The translations under genes and the position numbers were made by a program. Below are positions 9,066 through 18,094 of a DNA stretch of 64,000 bases, one piece after another. Positions within the stretch are counted from its first letter, which is position 1; every line of letters begins with the position of its first letter. The stretch comes from Aminobacterium mobile DSM 12262 (GTDB lineage Bacteria > Synergistota > Synergistia > Synergistales > Aminobacteriaceae): contig NZ_JAFZ01000001.1 of assembly GCF_000526395.1 (NCBI RefSeq), positions 1 through 64,000 on the forward strand, in the 5' to 3' direction. The notes beneath the pieces were generated by a model that worked only from the letters and a program-made list of their open reading frames with translations, searched no databases and was not told where the DNA came from.

Positions 9066-9557
9066 TTAACCGCTAAAGCGGTCGTCGGCCTTCACGTTTT
9101 CTGGAGAAATGTCTTGCTTTTCCAGCCATCCTGACCGAAATTCTCTGCCAAAAATATCAAACTCTGGCACAAAAGGTTTAATATCAAGAAGAGGGGTCCC
9201 ATCAAGAATATCCACATCTTCTATAATAAGCTTACCCTGTTGAATAGCCACAAGGCGAACAACAGAAAGCCCGATCTGGTTAGGGCGACGAGGGGCTCTG
9301 GTGGCAAAAACACCGTGATGCTCGACGTCCATAAACGGCTTGACTGTCAGATCAAAGCCTTCTGAAAGATGAAACCAGTATAAAAGGTAAATGTGGGAAA
9401 AGCCTTCGAGGCCCTGAAGACCTTTTTCAAATTCTGGAAGCACTTCCACACTTCCACGAATACCTCGGGCACCGGCTGGCTGGATAGGCATTCCTTTCCT
9501 CTGTCTAAAAGGGGATCGGATAATCCCAATACTTTGCAGCTTATATTCCAAACCCAT
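9066..9557 (-). CDS. trmO: TsaA-like tRNA (t6A37) methyltransferase
   Basis: The TrmO/TsaA (UPF0066, VirR-like beta-barrel) family methylates N6-threonylcarbamoyladenosine at position 37 of tRNA-Thr in Escherichia coli, using S-adenosylmethionine. Seen: IGIIRSPF at the N-terminus, the GFSHIYLLYWFH strand, and the family signature ATRAPRRPNQIGLSVVRL near residues 87-103, followed by DGTPLLDIKPF. The protein has 163 residues and lacks the extra C-terminal domain of the E. coli protein, like many bacterial homologues. Its function here is inferred from the family. Confidence 0.87.
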   Translation of the reverse strand: MGLEYKLQSIGIIRSPFRQRKGMPIQPAGARGIRGSVEVLPEFEKGLQGLEGFSHIYLLYWFHLSEGFDLTVKPFMDVEHHGVFATRAPRRPNQIGLSVVRLVAIQQGKLIIEDVDILDGTPLLDIKPFVPEFDIFGREFRSGWLEKQDISPENVKADDRFSG

Positions 9558-9617
9558 AGCTTCCCCTCCAATATCTTTTTAATTTCATTATATCTCACAG
9601 TCGATAAAAAAACTTTT

Positions 9618-9645
9618 TTGACGGAATAAATTTCTTCGCTAGAAT
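9618..9645 (+). promoter_or_regulatory. Sigma70-type promoter for the UPF0182 gene, positioned for a leaderless mRNA
   Basis: TTGACG (9618-9623), a 16-bp spacer and TAGAAT (9640-9645). A start seven bases after the -10 box is 9652, which is the A of the gene's ATG. No Shine-Dalgarno sequence precedes that ATG. Confidence 0.6.
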
Positions 9646-9651
9646 AGAACT

Positions 9652-12486
9652 ATGTGGAAAAATTATCCGTTTCCTGATGAAGAATGGTTCGATAATGAAA
9701 AAAAGAAGTCATCCAGGTTCCCGAAATATTTTCGAGATATTCTGCCGAAAGCATGGGGATTATGGTTGTTGTTGTTTGTTGCTCTTCTCGCTTCTCTTGC
9801 TCTCCCCTCTTTCGCTCGTTTTTATACAGATTATCTTTGGTTTAAATCTCTGGGACATGGTTCCATATTCTGGACGATGCTCCTTCCCAAATGGGCTCTT
9901 TTTATACTATCAGCTCTCGTCTCTTTCTCGTTTCTTTTCCTGAATTTTCGAATAGCTCGTCACAATACGTTACAGCTTATAACTGCAGATTCCCCTTTCG
10001 GGAATGTTCCCAAAAAGTTTACTTCTGTTGTGGTTCTCTCTGCATCCGGTTTTTTAGCTATACTCAACGGTCTTTCCACTCAGAGGTACTGGGACATGAT
10101 CCTCCGTTATCTCCATAGCAGCTCTTTTGGTTCTGTAGATCCTATCTTCGGGAAGGAAATGGCTTTTTACATTTATAAACTTCCTTTCTTAAGCTTCCTA
10201 CAAAACTGGTTTATGGGACTTCTTATTCTGGCTCTTGTTGGTGCGGGCTTTATGTATTCTTTTGTCATCGCTCCAATTGTTATGGGGCAACATAACCCAG
10301 TTCCACGTACAATTTTTAAACATCTATCCCTTTTGGTAGCAACTATAGCCCTCCTTTGGGGTGCCGGTTTTTGGCTCGAACGGTTCAATCTTCTCTATTC
10401 TCCCCGGGGCGTGGCTTTCGGAGCCAGCTATACCGATATACATGCCGAGCTGTTGGCTTTGAACGTTATGTGGGTTCTGGCCATTATCGTGGCTCTGCTT
10501 TTAGCGGTAGGGCACTACAAGAAAACGTGGAAATTCTCCTTAGGGATTATTGGCCTTTTGTTTGCCTCCTCTCTCCTTCTGCGAGGCGTGTACCCTGGCA
10601 TTATCCAAAAGTACGTTGTAGAGCCCAATGAATTTGACAAAGAACGACCATATATAGAGTACAACATAGACGCAACATTAAAAGCTTATAAACTAGATTC
10701 GCTGGAAACAGTCTCTGTGGTTCCAGAATCAGAAGTTACATGGCCTATGATAGATAAAAACAAAGAGACAATTCAGAACGTGCGTTTATGGGACTACGAC
10801 CCTCTTCTCAGGAGTTTTAAACAGCTTCAGGAAATTCGATCTTACTATGATTTTATTGACGTGGATATCGACCGATATACTTTTGATGGCGATTATCGTC
10901 AGGTTATGGTTGCTGCGAGAGAACTAGATTTTAAAAACCTTCAGAACCCCACATGGGTGAACCAGCGTGTAGAGTTTACACATGGCTACGGAATTGTAAT
11001 GAATCCGGTTAACGAAGTGGGGCGCAGTGGACTTCCTGCGCTCTGGATTGAAAACATTCCACCTCATATAGCAGTTCCCATAGAACTAAATCGTCCTCAA
11101 ATTTATTACGGAGAGAAACCTAGCTCCTATGTTTTTGTTAAAACTACGGAAAAAGAATTCGACTACCCTATTGGGGATTCTAATGCGAGAACGACCTACG
11201 AAGGAAGTGGGGGCGTTTCTATTGGCAACTTTGCCAGACGGCTCCTCTTTGCTCTGCGTTTTGGAGACTCTAAAATTCTTTTTACAAACTTTTTTACTTC
11301 TGAAAGCCGCGTGCTTTACTACCGAAACATACAGGAACGACTGCAACGGTTAGCTCCTTTCCTTTTCTATGATGAGGACCCCTATCTCGTTATTCATGAG
11401 GGGCATCTTGTATGGATGCAAGACGCCTATACAGTAACTGATCGGTATCCCTACGCAGAGCCTGTCCTTATTGGCTCCGGAGAAAGGCAACGTAACGTTA
11501 AAATCAACTACATTCGCAATAGTGTAAAAGCCACAGTCGATGCATATGACGGGACCGTCCATTTTTATATTTCAGACGAGAAGGATCCTTTAATTAAAAC
11601 ATGGGCTCAAATTTTCCCAGGCCTTTTCCAGCCTATGAGCTACATGCCTGAAGGCCTGAAAAAACATATTCGATACCCTAAAGACCTTTTTTCTGTGCAA
11701 AGTGAGATATTAAAAATCTACCACATGCAAGACCCTAATACTTTCTATAACAAAGAAGATGTATGGCAAACATATAAAGGCAGTGGGAATAAAGAAGAAC
11801 TTGGGGCTTTTTATGTCATTATGAAGATAGAGGAAGATCAATCTGCAGAATTCGCCCTCATCACACCTTTTACCCCCGTCGGTCGCGACAACATGATCGC
11901 ATGGATGGCGGGAAGATGTGATGGTGACCGTTATGGAGAACTTTTTGTTTACACGTTCCCAAAGCAAAAACTGATCTATGGGCCCGCTCAAGTGGAAGCC
12001 CTTACAAACCAGCACCCAGATATCTCTGCCCAGCTTTCTTTGTGGAGCCAAAGAGGCTCTGATGTTATAAAAGGTAATATTATTGTTATTCCAATAGAGA
12101 AAGCCGTTCTTTACGTTCAGCCTCTCTATCTCAAAGCCGAAAATAGTGATTTGCCGGAACTGAAACGAGTTATTGTTTCCACCGGAGGGCGAGTTGTATG
12201 GGCAGAACGTCTTGACGAAGCCCTGGAAAAGCTTTTAGGGAAACGAGAAGGGGTAGCAGTTCCATCAAAGGTTGTCTCGCCAGAAAGACCTGCGGATGTA
12301 ACGAAACCTGCTGAAGAAATAGATACTACACAAAAACAACGGATACGAATAATGATAGAAGAAGCACAAAAGACTTGGGAAACAGCACAGGAAGCCCTTC
12401 GTCTCGGAGACTGGGCCCAATATGGAGAAGCTATGAAGCATCTTGAAACGTTACTTCAGTCGTTGTATCGTTCTACACAAGAGTAA
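9652..12486 (+). CDS. UPF0182 family large membrane protein
   Basis: A 944-residue protein of the UPF0182 family, found in actinobacteria, cyanobacteria and anaerobes; its function is unknown. The first 320 or so residues hold about seven membrane spans, beginning LWLLLFVALLASLALPSFARFYTDYLWF. The remaining 600 are a soluble domain, probably outside the membrane, with family motifs such as RPYIEYNIDATLKAYKLD, YDFIDVDIDRY, LPALWIENIPP and ITPFTPVGRDNMIAWMAGRCDGD. A C-terminal charged helix (residues 890-940) may coil. The start lacks a ribosome site and coincides with the predicted transcription start. The gene stands alone between converging or diverging neighbours. Confidence 0.9.
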   Translation: MWKNYPFPDEEWFDNEKKKSSRFPKYFRDILPKAWGLWLLLFVALLASLALPSFARFYTDYLWFKSLGHGSIFWTMLLPKWALFILSALVSFSFLFLNFRIARHNTLQLITADSPFGNVPKKFTSVVVLSASGFLAILNGLSTQRYWDMILRYLHSSSFGSVDPIFGKEMAFYIYKLPFLSFLQNWFMGLLILALVGAGFMYSFVIAPIVMGQHNPVPRTIFKHLSLLVATIALLWGAGFWLERFNLLYSPRGVAFGASYTDIHAELLALNVMWVLAIIVALLLAVGHYKKTWKFSLGIIGLLFASSLLLRGVYPGIIQKYVVEPNEFDKERPYIEYNIDATLKAYKLDSLETVSVVPESEVTWPMIDKNKETIQNVRLWDYDPLLRSFKQLQEIRSYYDFIDVDIDRYTFDGDYRQVMVAARELDFKNLQNPTWVNQRVEFTHGYGIVMNPVNEVGRSGLPALWIENIPPHIAVPIELNRPQIYYGEKPSSYVFVKTTEKEFDYPIGDSNARTTYEGSGGVSIGNFARRLLFALRFGDSKILFTNFFTSESRVLYYRNIQERLQRLAPFLFYDEDPYLVIHEGHLVWMQDAYTVTDRYPYAEPVLIGSGERQRNVKINYIRNSVKATVDAYDGTVHFYISDEKDPLIKTWAQIFPGLFQPMSYMPEGLKKHIRYPKDLFSVQSEILKIYHMQDPNTFYNKEDVWQTYKGSGNKEELGAFYVIMKIEEDQSAEFALITPFTPVGRDNMIAWMAGRCDGDRYGELFVYTFPKQKLIYGPAQVEALTNQHPDISAQLSLWSQRGSDVIKGNIIVIPIEKAVLYVQPLYLKAENSDLPELKRVIVSTGGRVVWAERLDEALEKLLGKREGVAVPSKVVSPERPADVTKPAEEIDTTQKQRIRIMIEEAQKTWETAQEALRLGDWAQYGEAMKHLETLLQSLYRSTQE

Positions 12487-12612
12487 GAATCAGATTTTTC
12501 ACGTAGCTTAAAACGAGAAGAGTTACCTTCCAGGAGTTTTGTCTTATCTGTGGCTCCATACACAAGTAAACGTAAAAGACAAATAATATCTTTTATTTTA
12601 GCTCCTACGGAT

Positions 12613-12654
12613 AAAAAAAGGGGAACGGGCCGCCTTAAAAAAGCGGCCCGTTTT
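12613..12654. terminator. Bidirectional terminator between UPF0182 and agcS genes
   Basis: A perfect 10-bp stem (AACGGGCCGC / GCGGCCCGTT) with a 9-nt loop. On the minus strand it is followed by CCCC and seven Ts, serving agcS; on the plus strand by TTTT, serving the UPF0182 gene. Confidence 0.8.
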
Positions 12655-12696
12655 GGTGCGCCTGTGGTGTTTGGTGTTATACGAATGATATTAGCG

Positions 12697-14070
12697 TTAT
12701 GCTTCAGATTCTTTCGGTTTCAAATATCCCTGTTTATCGTAATCATACTCATCGAGGGCCTTCGAAACAACCTTCGCCAAACCGAGAACGGCGATAAGGT
12801 TGGGGATAACCATCAAACCATTGAAGGTATCTGCCAATTCCCATACAAGATCCACTTTCAAGGTAGAGCCAAGTACGATAAAAATCATGACCAGAATTCG
12901 ATAGGGGGTAAGGCCCTTTAACCCAAAGAGGTAGCGGATATTAGCCTCACCAAAGAAGTACCACCCGATAACAGTGGAGAAAGCAAAGAAGAAAAGGCAA
13001 ATAGCCACAAAAGTGTTGCCAAAACCCCCAAAAGCCTTTGTAAAAGCACCCTGAGTAAGAGCAATACCAGTTGTCTGCCCATCAAGAGAACCTGTTACAA
13101 AAATAACGAAAGCGGTAATGTTCAAAACGATGAATGTATCAATAAAAACACCAATAATAGCCATAAGCCCCTGCTCTGCAGGATGATCAACTTTAGCTAC
13201 AGCGTGAGCGTGGGGAGTAGATCCCATACCAGCCTCGTTAGAGAAGAGGCCTCGAGCTACGCCATAACGCATGGCTTCCTTAACTGTAGCTCCAATAAGT
13301 CCACCTGTAGCAGCTCTTGGATTAAAGGCTCCGACAAATATCATCTTGAAGGCAGGAATAATCATATCGATGTTCATAACAAGAACGACGACTCCACCAA
13401 TAATATAAAGGAGAGCCATGAGGGGCACTACTTTTTCTGTAAAAGATGCGATTCGGCTAATGCCGCCGAAGAAAATAAGGCCTGCAAGAAGAGCCAAACC
13501 AATGCCTACATAAAGACTGGGCATATTGAATGCCGTCTGGAACGCATCACTAATGGAGTTGGACTGTACCATATTGCCAATAAAACCGAGGGCAATAATT
13601 ATGGCAACAGAGAAAAATACGGCAAGTCCTCTGCTTCCAAAACCCTTATGAATGTAATAAGCTGGGCCACCTACAACCTGCCCATCCACATCTCGTTCTT
13701 TATATATCTGGGCAAGGACAGCCTCTGCAAAAATCGTGCTCATGCCAAAGAAAGCGCTGATCCACATCCAGAAAATAGCGCCAGGTCCACCAGATGCTAT
13801 AGCCGTAGCAGCTCCTGCGAGGTTACCTGTTCCAACTTGAGCTGCAATTGCCGTGGCCAGAGACTGGAAAGAAGACATTCCTTCCTTCCCGGCTTTCTCT
13901 CCAAAGAGAGTTATTCCACCAAAGGCATGGCGACAAGCATCTCCAAACTTCCGTAACTGCACAAACTTCAGTCGAAACGTAAAATAAATTCCAGTACCGC
14001 AAAGGAGGAAAATAAGGACGTAACTCCACAGAATACCATTAATACCTTGAACAATATCAATGAGCTCCAT
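12697..14070 (-). CDS. AgcS family sodium:alanine/glycine symporter
   Basis: A 457-residue inner-membrane carrier of the alanine-or-glycine:cation symporter family that imports small neutral amino acids with Na+. About ten membrane spans are visible. Family features are GIYFTFRLKFVQLRKF near the N-terminus, SFQSLATAIAAQVGTGNLAGAATAI (the conserved substrate/Na+ loop), GGPAYYIHKGFG, and RYGVARGLFSNEAGMGSTPHAHA. It is transcribed alone between two terminators. Together with the serine dehydratase and Rnf complex it fits amino-acid fermentation with a sodium gradient; the exact substrate cannot be told from sequence. Confidence 0.92.
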   Translation of the reverse strand: MELIDIVQGINGILWSYVLIFLLCGTGIYFTFRLKFVQLRKFGDACRHAFGGITLFGEKAGKEGMSSFQSLATAIAAQVGTGNLAGAATAIASGGPGAIFWMWISAFFGMSTIFAEAVLAQIYKERDVDGQVVGGPAYYIHKGFGSRGLAVFFSVAIIIALGFIGNMVQSNSISDAFQTAFNMPSLYVGIGLALLAGLIFFGGISRIASFTEKVVPLMALLYIIGGVVVLVMNIDMIIPAFKMIFVGAFNPRAATGGLIGATVKEAMRYGVARGLFSNEAGMGSTPHAHAVAKVDHPAEQGLMAIIGVFIDTFIVLNITAFVIFVTGSLDGQTTGIALTQGAFTKAFGGFGNTFVAICLFFFAFSTVIGWYFFGEANIRYLFGLKGLTPYRILVMIFIVLGSTLKVDLVWELADTFNGLMVIPNLIAVLGLAKVVSKALDEYDYDKQGYLKPKESEA

Positions 14071-14213
14071 AAAAAAACCCCCTTGGTCTTGTAATATAAA
14101 AACAAAAAAGCCCCCTTTCTTTGTTAGATTATGTTATGAGATGAACAAAGTCAACGATATAAAAAGAAGTTTAAATATAAAAATATGTTTATTTATAGAC
14201 AATTATATACACA

Positions 14214-14244
14214 ACAAAAAGGGGACACCTTAAGGTGTCCCCTT
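14214..14244 (-). terminator. Terminator of the M20-DUF3100 operon
   Basis: On the minus strand a perfect hairpin (AAGGGGACACC, loop TTAA, GGTGTCCCCTT) is followed by TTTTTGTTG. It ends the leftward operon whose last gene stops at 14286. Confidence 0.85.
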
Positions 14245-14285
14245 CACATTACATCTGGAGCGGTACTGTTTTCTTAACGTGACGG

Positions 14286-14732
14286 TTAGATTTCCCCTAT
14301 CAGTTTCAGGACGGCTTGAGCTATAACGGCAGAACCTACGTATGTTCCAATAAAAACAACAAATGAAACCACAATGATTCTCCAGCCCGTTTTTTTCAAC
14401 ATTCCCAGGTCTTTGCCAAGCGAAATACCCGCATATGCCAGAATAGGTGTTGTAAGGGCCAAGAAATTAACTTTCTGAACCCAAGCAGAAAGAAGAGCGG
14501 ATCCTGGAAACCCCGGGTATGTCAAGATACAACCGATGGTAACAATATAAGCCACTGAAGGGATGCGGACTGGAATAAATTTTGCGCATAGTACTCCAGC
14601 CATACAAATGGCCACTAAAGCCAACATTCCTGGGACAGCACTTAAAAGAGGTGTGTTTGCCCCTACAAAATTCCCTATAAGGGTCATAACTGCAACAATA
14701 AGAAGCACCATAAAGACTTCAATAGATTTCAT
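14286..14732 (-). CDS. Small integral membrane protein, partner of DUF3100 protein
   Basis: A 148-residue hydrophobic protein with four or five membrane spans (MVLLIVAVMTLIGNFVGAN, AVPGMLALVAICMAGVLCA, IVTIGCILTYPG, FLALTTPILAYAGISLGKDLG, IIVVSFVVFIGTYVGSAVI). I do not recognise a named family with certainty. It starts three bases after the DUF3100 gene stops, so it is translationally coupled, and the two are likely halves of one transporter. The pattern of G- and P-rich amphipathic spans is carrier-like. Substrate unknown; the co-encoded M20 hydrolase suggests an N-acyl or peptide-like amino-acid derivative. Confidence 0.75.
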   Translation of the reverse strand: MKSIEVFMVLLIVAVMTLIGNFVGANTPLLSAVPGMLALVAICMAGVLCAKFIPVRIPSVAYIVTIGCILTYPGFPGSALLSAWVQKVNFLALTTPILAYAGISLGKDLGMLKKTGWRIIVVSFVVFIGTYVGSAVIAQAVLKLIGEI

Positions 14733-14735
14733 GAA

Positions 14736-15551
14736 TTACACCCCCTTATACTTAGGTTCTTCCGGAAACTCTCCGTATTTTATTTTGTACGTTTTCTTGT
14801 AGAGCCATTCGGAGAGGGGCAGAGCCATCCATAGAGACATGTAAATACCATCAAGGCCAGAAAGCATATTGCTCGCCGCACCAAGAGCCTGGATTTTATC
14901 GGCAATCTCGGGGTACATAGCGCTGAGAGAACCTACAGATGCTGTCATCATGCTAGCGCTCCCAACACCAGAAGCCATACCTAAAGCCAAGGGATGGAAT
15001 ATATTAAGAGCCGCAGTAACAGTAGCCATGAGACCGTAAAAAATAGTTCCAAAGACTGTTCCGCAAATATAAACTCCCATCACACCCTGTCCCTCAGGGG
15101 TGTCAAGCCCGTAAATATCGCCAATCAAAGCTACGTTAGGCTCTCGAGATACAGAGTGAGCTGCCCCAATCGTCTCTCGCTTCAGGCCGAGGAAAACAGC
15201 CACAGGAACTCCTACTAAAACTGTTCCCAAGTTTCCAAACTCCTGCAAAATAAGGGCAGGGCTTGTCTTGAGAATCATGGGTAGGTTCGGTCCGACAAGG
15301 GTGCCATATCGTGCCATAAGAAGCATAAGGGTAACCCCAATGAGACTCCCTGCATCTACCATGTCTTTCTGATTAGCCAATTTCAAAAACTTCGGCCCTA
15401 ATAGGGCCCCCGCCATAAGAGCATAAAGCATCGGAAGAAGGACGATGGTGCCAATCCCTACCTTAAAAGAGTGAATTCCGATCCATTCTGCCATTACCAC
15501 TAGGACGAGTACTAATGCGTGAATTTTCCAGTTGCGGATCGCATCCCACAC
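14736..15551 (-). CDS. DUF3100 family membrane protein
   Basis: A 271-residue membrane protein of the DUF3100 type with about seven hydrophobic spans, beginning WKIHALVLVLVVMAEWIGIH and including GTIVLLPMLYALMAGALLGPKF, ALILQEFGNLGTVLVGVPVAVFLGL and GMASGVGSASMMTASVGSLSAMYP. The GLKRETIGAAHSVSREPNVALIGD loop is hydrophilic. The function of the family is not established. Its gene lies between an M20 amidohydrolase (15-bp gap) and a small membrane protein (3-bp gap), which supports a transport role for the substrate of the hydrolase. Confidence 0.75.
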   Translation of the reverse strand: MWDAIRNWKIHALVLVLVVMAEWIGIHSFKVGIGTIVLLPMLYALMAGALLGPKFLKLANQKDMVDAGSLIGVTLMLLMARYGTLVGPNLPMILKTSPALILQEFGNLGTVLVGVPVAVFLGLKRETIGAAHSVSREPNVALIGDIYGLDTPEGQGVMGVYICGTVFGTIFYGLMATVTAALNIFHPLALGMASGVGSASMMTASVGSLSAMYPEIADKIQALGAASNMLSGLDGIYMSLWMALPLSEWLYKKTYKIKYGEFPEEPKYKGV

Positions 15552-15566
15552 GTTTCACCACTCCTT

Positions 15567-16877
15567 TCACATATTGAAGTAACGCTCCAGAGTTTGAAGA
15601 TATTCTTCCCGTGTCATGAGAGGACGGTGAGCCTTAAGCAATTCCCGTCCCTTTTCTGCTCCGTTGTATAGTAGGTCAATAACAGTTGTCGCCATAACTT
15701 TCGCTGGAAGAAGCACTGCCGCTTCATAATCCACAACTCTAAAATCTCCTGAATGAAGGGCTCCAGTAACTCCTCCGAAATAAGGATGAATAGCAGGCAT
15801 AATATGGCAGAGATCTCCCATATCCGTGGATCCGTCAAAATGAGGAGCTACCACAATGTTCTCCTGAGGCACGAATTTCGCTGCATTTGTGGCAAATATG
15901 TCGTTCATGTTTTTTGAGCACGCGAGAGGGAGGTATCCTGGGATCGTAACAATTTCGGTCTTGGCTCCTACTGCATCGCCTCCAGAGCGAAAAGCCCGAT
16001 CAAACTTCGTATGGGTGCCATTGATCGCATCCATGGACCTTCCTCGTACGTAAGCTTCAAGACGAACATCAGCAGGCACTGAATTTACAGTATCGCCCCC
16101 TTTAGTGATAATAAAATGGACTCGGACATGATCATCATCTCGAAAAGTTTCTCTCATAGCGTGCATGGCATTAATACCAAGCACCGCTGCATTAAGTGCG
16201 TTAATTCCCTCATGAGGAGCAGCGGCAGCATGAGTAGCCTTGCCAATGTAGTGAATGGTTTTGGCAATAAATCCGTTCCCAGTCTCACCAATAAGAAAAG
16301 TTGGATGAGGCATATTCGTTCCGGCATGAGCCATCATAGCCATATCTATATCGTCAAAAGCTCCTTGATACACTAATTCCTGCTTACCTCCAAGGAAATG
16401 GATTTCGCCTTTTTTGCGACGTTCCATCCGTTCTTCAATTTCAATGAACTCTTCTGCAGGAACTCCCATAAAGCAGACTGAACCATCCAGCTCTTTCCCC
16501 GCGCCAGCACATGTTAGTCCTATAGCGGCGCCAAGCATGGTTCCTATTTGCAGATTATGGCCACAGGCGTGAGCTGCTCTCGTCTCTTTTACCACTTGAG
16601 GATGATCTGGACTAATAACCCCATCGAGCTCTCCAAGGACCGCCACTGTAGGACCTGAGCTCTTCCCTTCCAGACGCGCTTTGACTCCGGTTATTGCCAA
16701 CCCCGTCTCCACAGGAAGTCCAAGCTCTTTCAGAAACGCGGCTACCCTGGAAGAGGTACGGATTTCCTTAAAACCCAGCTCTGCATGGGCACCTATCTCT
16801 TGAACAAGAGAGAGAAGATCTTCTTTCCTATCGTCGATACTCTGACATACTTGATTTTTAAGGTCTTGTATACTCAT
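15567..16877 (-). CDS. M20 family amidohydrolase (AbgB-like)
   Basis: A zinc-dependent M20 amidohydrolase of the p-aminobenzoyl-glutamate/N-acyl-amino-acid hydrolase group. Seen: AVLGELDGVISPDHP, the metal-binding AHACGHNLQIGT (about residue 105), the VPAEEFIE glutamate pair, HAAAAPHEGINALNAA in the dimerisation domain, and GALHSGDF near the C-terminus. The longest frame begins at 16964, but its first 29 codons translate an intergenic tandem repeat; ATG 16877 follows GGGGGTG by eight bases and starts MSIQDLKNQV, giving 436 residues. The two membrane genes downstream are probably its transporter. The natural substrate is unknown. Confidence 0.87.
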   Translation of the reverse strand: MSIQDLKNQVCQSIDDRKEDLLSLVQEIGAHAELGFKEIRTSSRVAAFLKELGLPVETGLAITGVKARLEGKSSGPTVAVLGELDGVISPDHPQVVKETRAAHACGHNLQIGTMLGAAIGLTCAGAGKELDGSVCFMGVPAEEFIEIEERMERRKKGEIHFLGGKQELVYQGAFDDIDMAMMAHAGTNMPHPTFLIGETGNGFIAKTIHYIGKATHAAAAPHEGINALNAAVLGINAMHAMRETFRDDDHVRVHFIITKGGDTVNSVPADVRLEAYVRGRSMDAINGTHTKFDRAFRSGGDAVGAKTEIVTIPGYLPLACSKNMNDIFATNAAKFVPQENIVVAPHFDGSTDMGDLCHIMPAIHPYFGGVTGALHSGDFRVVDYEAAVLLPAKVMATTVIDLLYNGAEKGRELLKAHRPLMTREEYLQTLERYFNM

Positions 16878-16913
16878 ATTCTTAACACCCCCTACTGAAG
16901 TTGATAGTTCGTA

Positions 16914-16956
16914 TTGTTTTGTTATTATATCTTGTTTTGTTATTATATCTTGTTTT
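16914..16956. repeat. 18-bp tandem repeat upstream of the M20 operon
   Basis: Two exact copies of TTGTTTTGTTATTATATC (16914-16931, 16932-16949) and a 7-bp third copy. On the minus strand each unit contains GATATAATAAC, a -10-like TATAAT, so the repeat duplicates a possible promoter element of the leftward operon. Confidence 0.75.
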
Positions 16957-17035
16957 ATTCTCAAATATGCTCAATAACTTTTCCTAGCATTATTCTGAGT
17001 ATCCTCGTACAATAATCCTGTTCATTTTATGGAAG

Positions 17036-18094
17036 TTGGTGGATGTCCTTTTGAAAAAGTTTTTCTTTTGCATAAGTAGCATAGTATTTTTACTGCTGCT
17101 TCTCCTCTTCTGGAAAGGATCTTTTAGGAAAAACCCCTATAGTTCCAGAGAAAGTTACGCATTAGGGACCCTTATACGAATTCAAGCGCAGGGAGAGAAC
17201 GCCCCTCAAGCTCTCGATGCGGCTCTTCAACGAATTGCTGAAATCGAAGACCATATGTCTCTCCATTCTTCTTCCTCCGATATTGCTTGCGTGAATCAGA
17301 AGGCAGGAATAGAACCTGTAGTTGTTCATAATGACACTTTTTTCGTAATGGAACAAGCTTTAAAATATGCACAGAAAAGTTCGGGATATTTTGATCCTAC
17401 TATTGGCCCCATTGTGGATCTTTGGGGTATCGGAACCAACAAGGAAAAACTACCAACAGAGAAAGAGATCGCCCAAAGGCTTCCATTGGTAAATTATGCT
17501 CGTTCTGTCATTAATAAAGAAACGAAATCTATTATGCTTCTACAGAAAGGACAAATGCTGGATCTTGGCGGCATCGCAAAGGGATATGCTGCAGATGAAG
17601 TGGCTCAAATTTTTAGGGGAAAGGGAATTAAAAGCGCTCTCATCGATCTGGGCGGGAATATATATGCGTACGGGACCAAAGCTGACGGAACCTTGTGGAA
17701 CATTGGCATTCAAGACCCCTTAGAACCTCGAGGAACACCCTTAGGGATCGTAAAAGTTTCTAATTGTTCCGTAGTAACATCAGGCAATTACGAACGTTTT
17801 TTTGAAGTAGAGGGGAAACGGTATCATCATATATTTGATCCTCATAGCGGCTATCCTGCCGTATCTGGGTTACTAAGTGCCACTATTGTATCTCAGAGAT
17901 CAATTGACGGAGATGCTCTCTCTACAACTCTCTACATTTTAGGTAAAGAGGAAGGGCTCGCTTTTATAGAACACATCCCTGGCGTTGAAGCCCTTGTCGT
18001 TACGGAAGAGAAGAAAATTTATGCCACATCAGGGATGTCTAAGATGTTTCGTCTTATCAAGGGAAAGGGTTACATATATGAAGAAGGGGAATAA
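17036..18094 (+). CDS. apbE: FAD:protein FMN transferase (ApbE family)
   Basis: ApbE enzymes attach FMN covalently to a threonine in subunits such as RnfG and RnfD, acting outside the membrane with Mg2+ and FAD. The 352-residue frame starts at TTG 17036; TTG 17051, after GGTGGA, is an alternative. An N-terminal membrane anchor (FFFCISSIVFLLLLLLFW) precedes the domain. Seen: YFDPTIGPIVDLWGIG, the Mg2+/FAD-binding LDLGGIAKGYAAD, SALIDLGGNIYAYG and YHHIFDPHSGYP, and SIDGDALSTTLYILG. It heads a three-gene cluster and very likely serves the Rnf complex encoded at 23-28 kb, whose RnfD and RnfG carry flavinylation motifs. Confidence 0.93.
   Translation: MVDVLLKKFFFCISSIVFLLLLLLFWKGSFRKNPYSSRESYALGTLIRIQAQGENAPQALDAALQRIAEIEDHMSLHSSSSDIACVNQKAGIEPVVVHNDTFFVMEQALKYAQKSSGYFDPTIGPIVDLWGIGTNKEKLPTEKEIAQRLPLVNYARSVINKETKSIMLLQKGQMLDLGGIAKGYAADEVAQIFRGKGIKSALIDLGGNIYAYGTKADGTLWNIGIQDPLEPRGTPLGIVKVSNCSVVTSGNYERFFEVEGKRYHHIFDPHSGYPAVSGLLSATIVSQRSIDGDALSTTLYILGKEEGLAFIEHIPGVEALVVTEEKKIYATSGMSKMFRLIKGKGYIYEEGE

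Noticed and set aside
16878-16964. N-terminal extension of the M20 hydrolase (KQDIITKQDIITK)
   Set aside because: It is translation of an intergenic 18-bp tandem repeat, and ATG 16877 has a good ribosome site.
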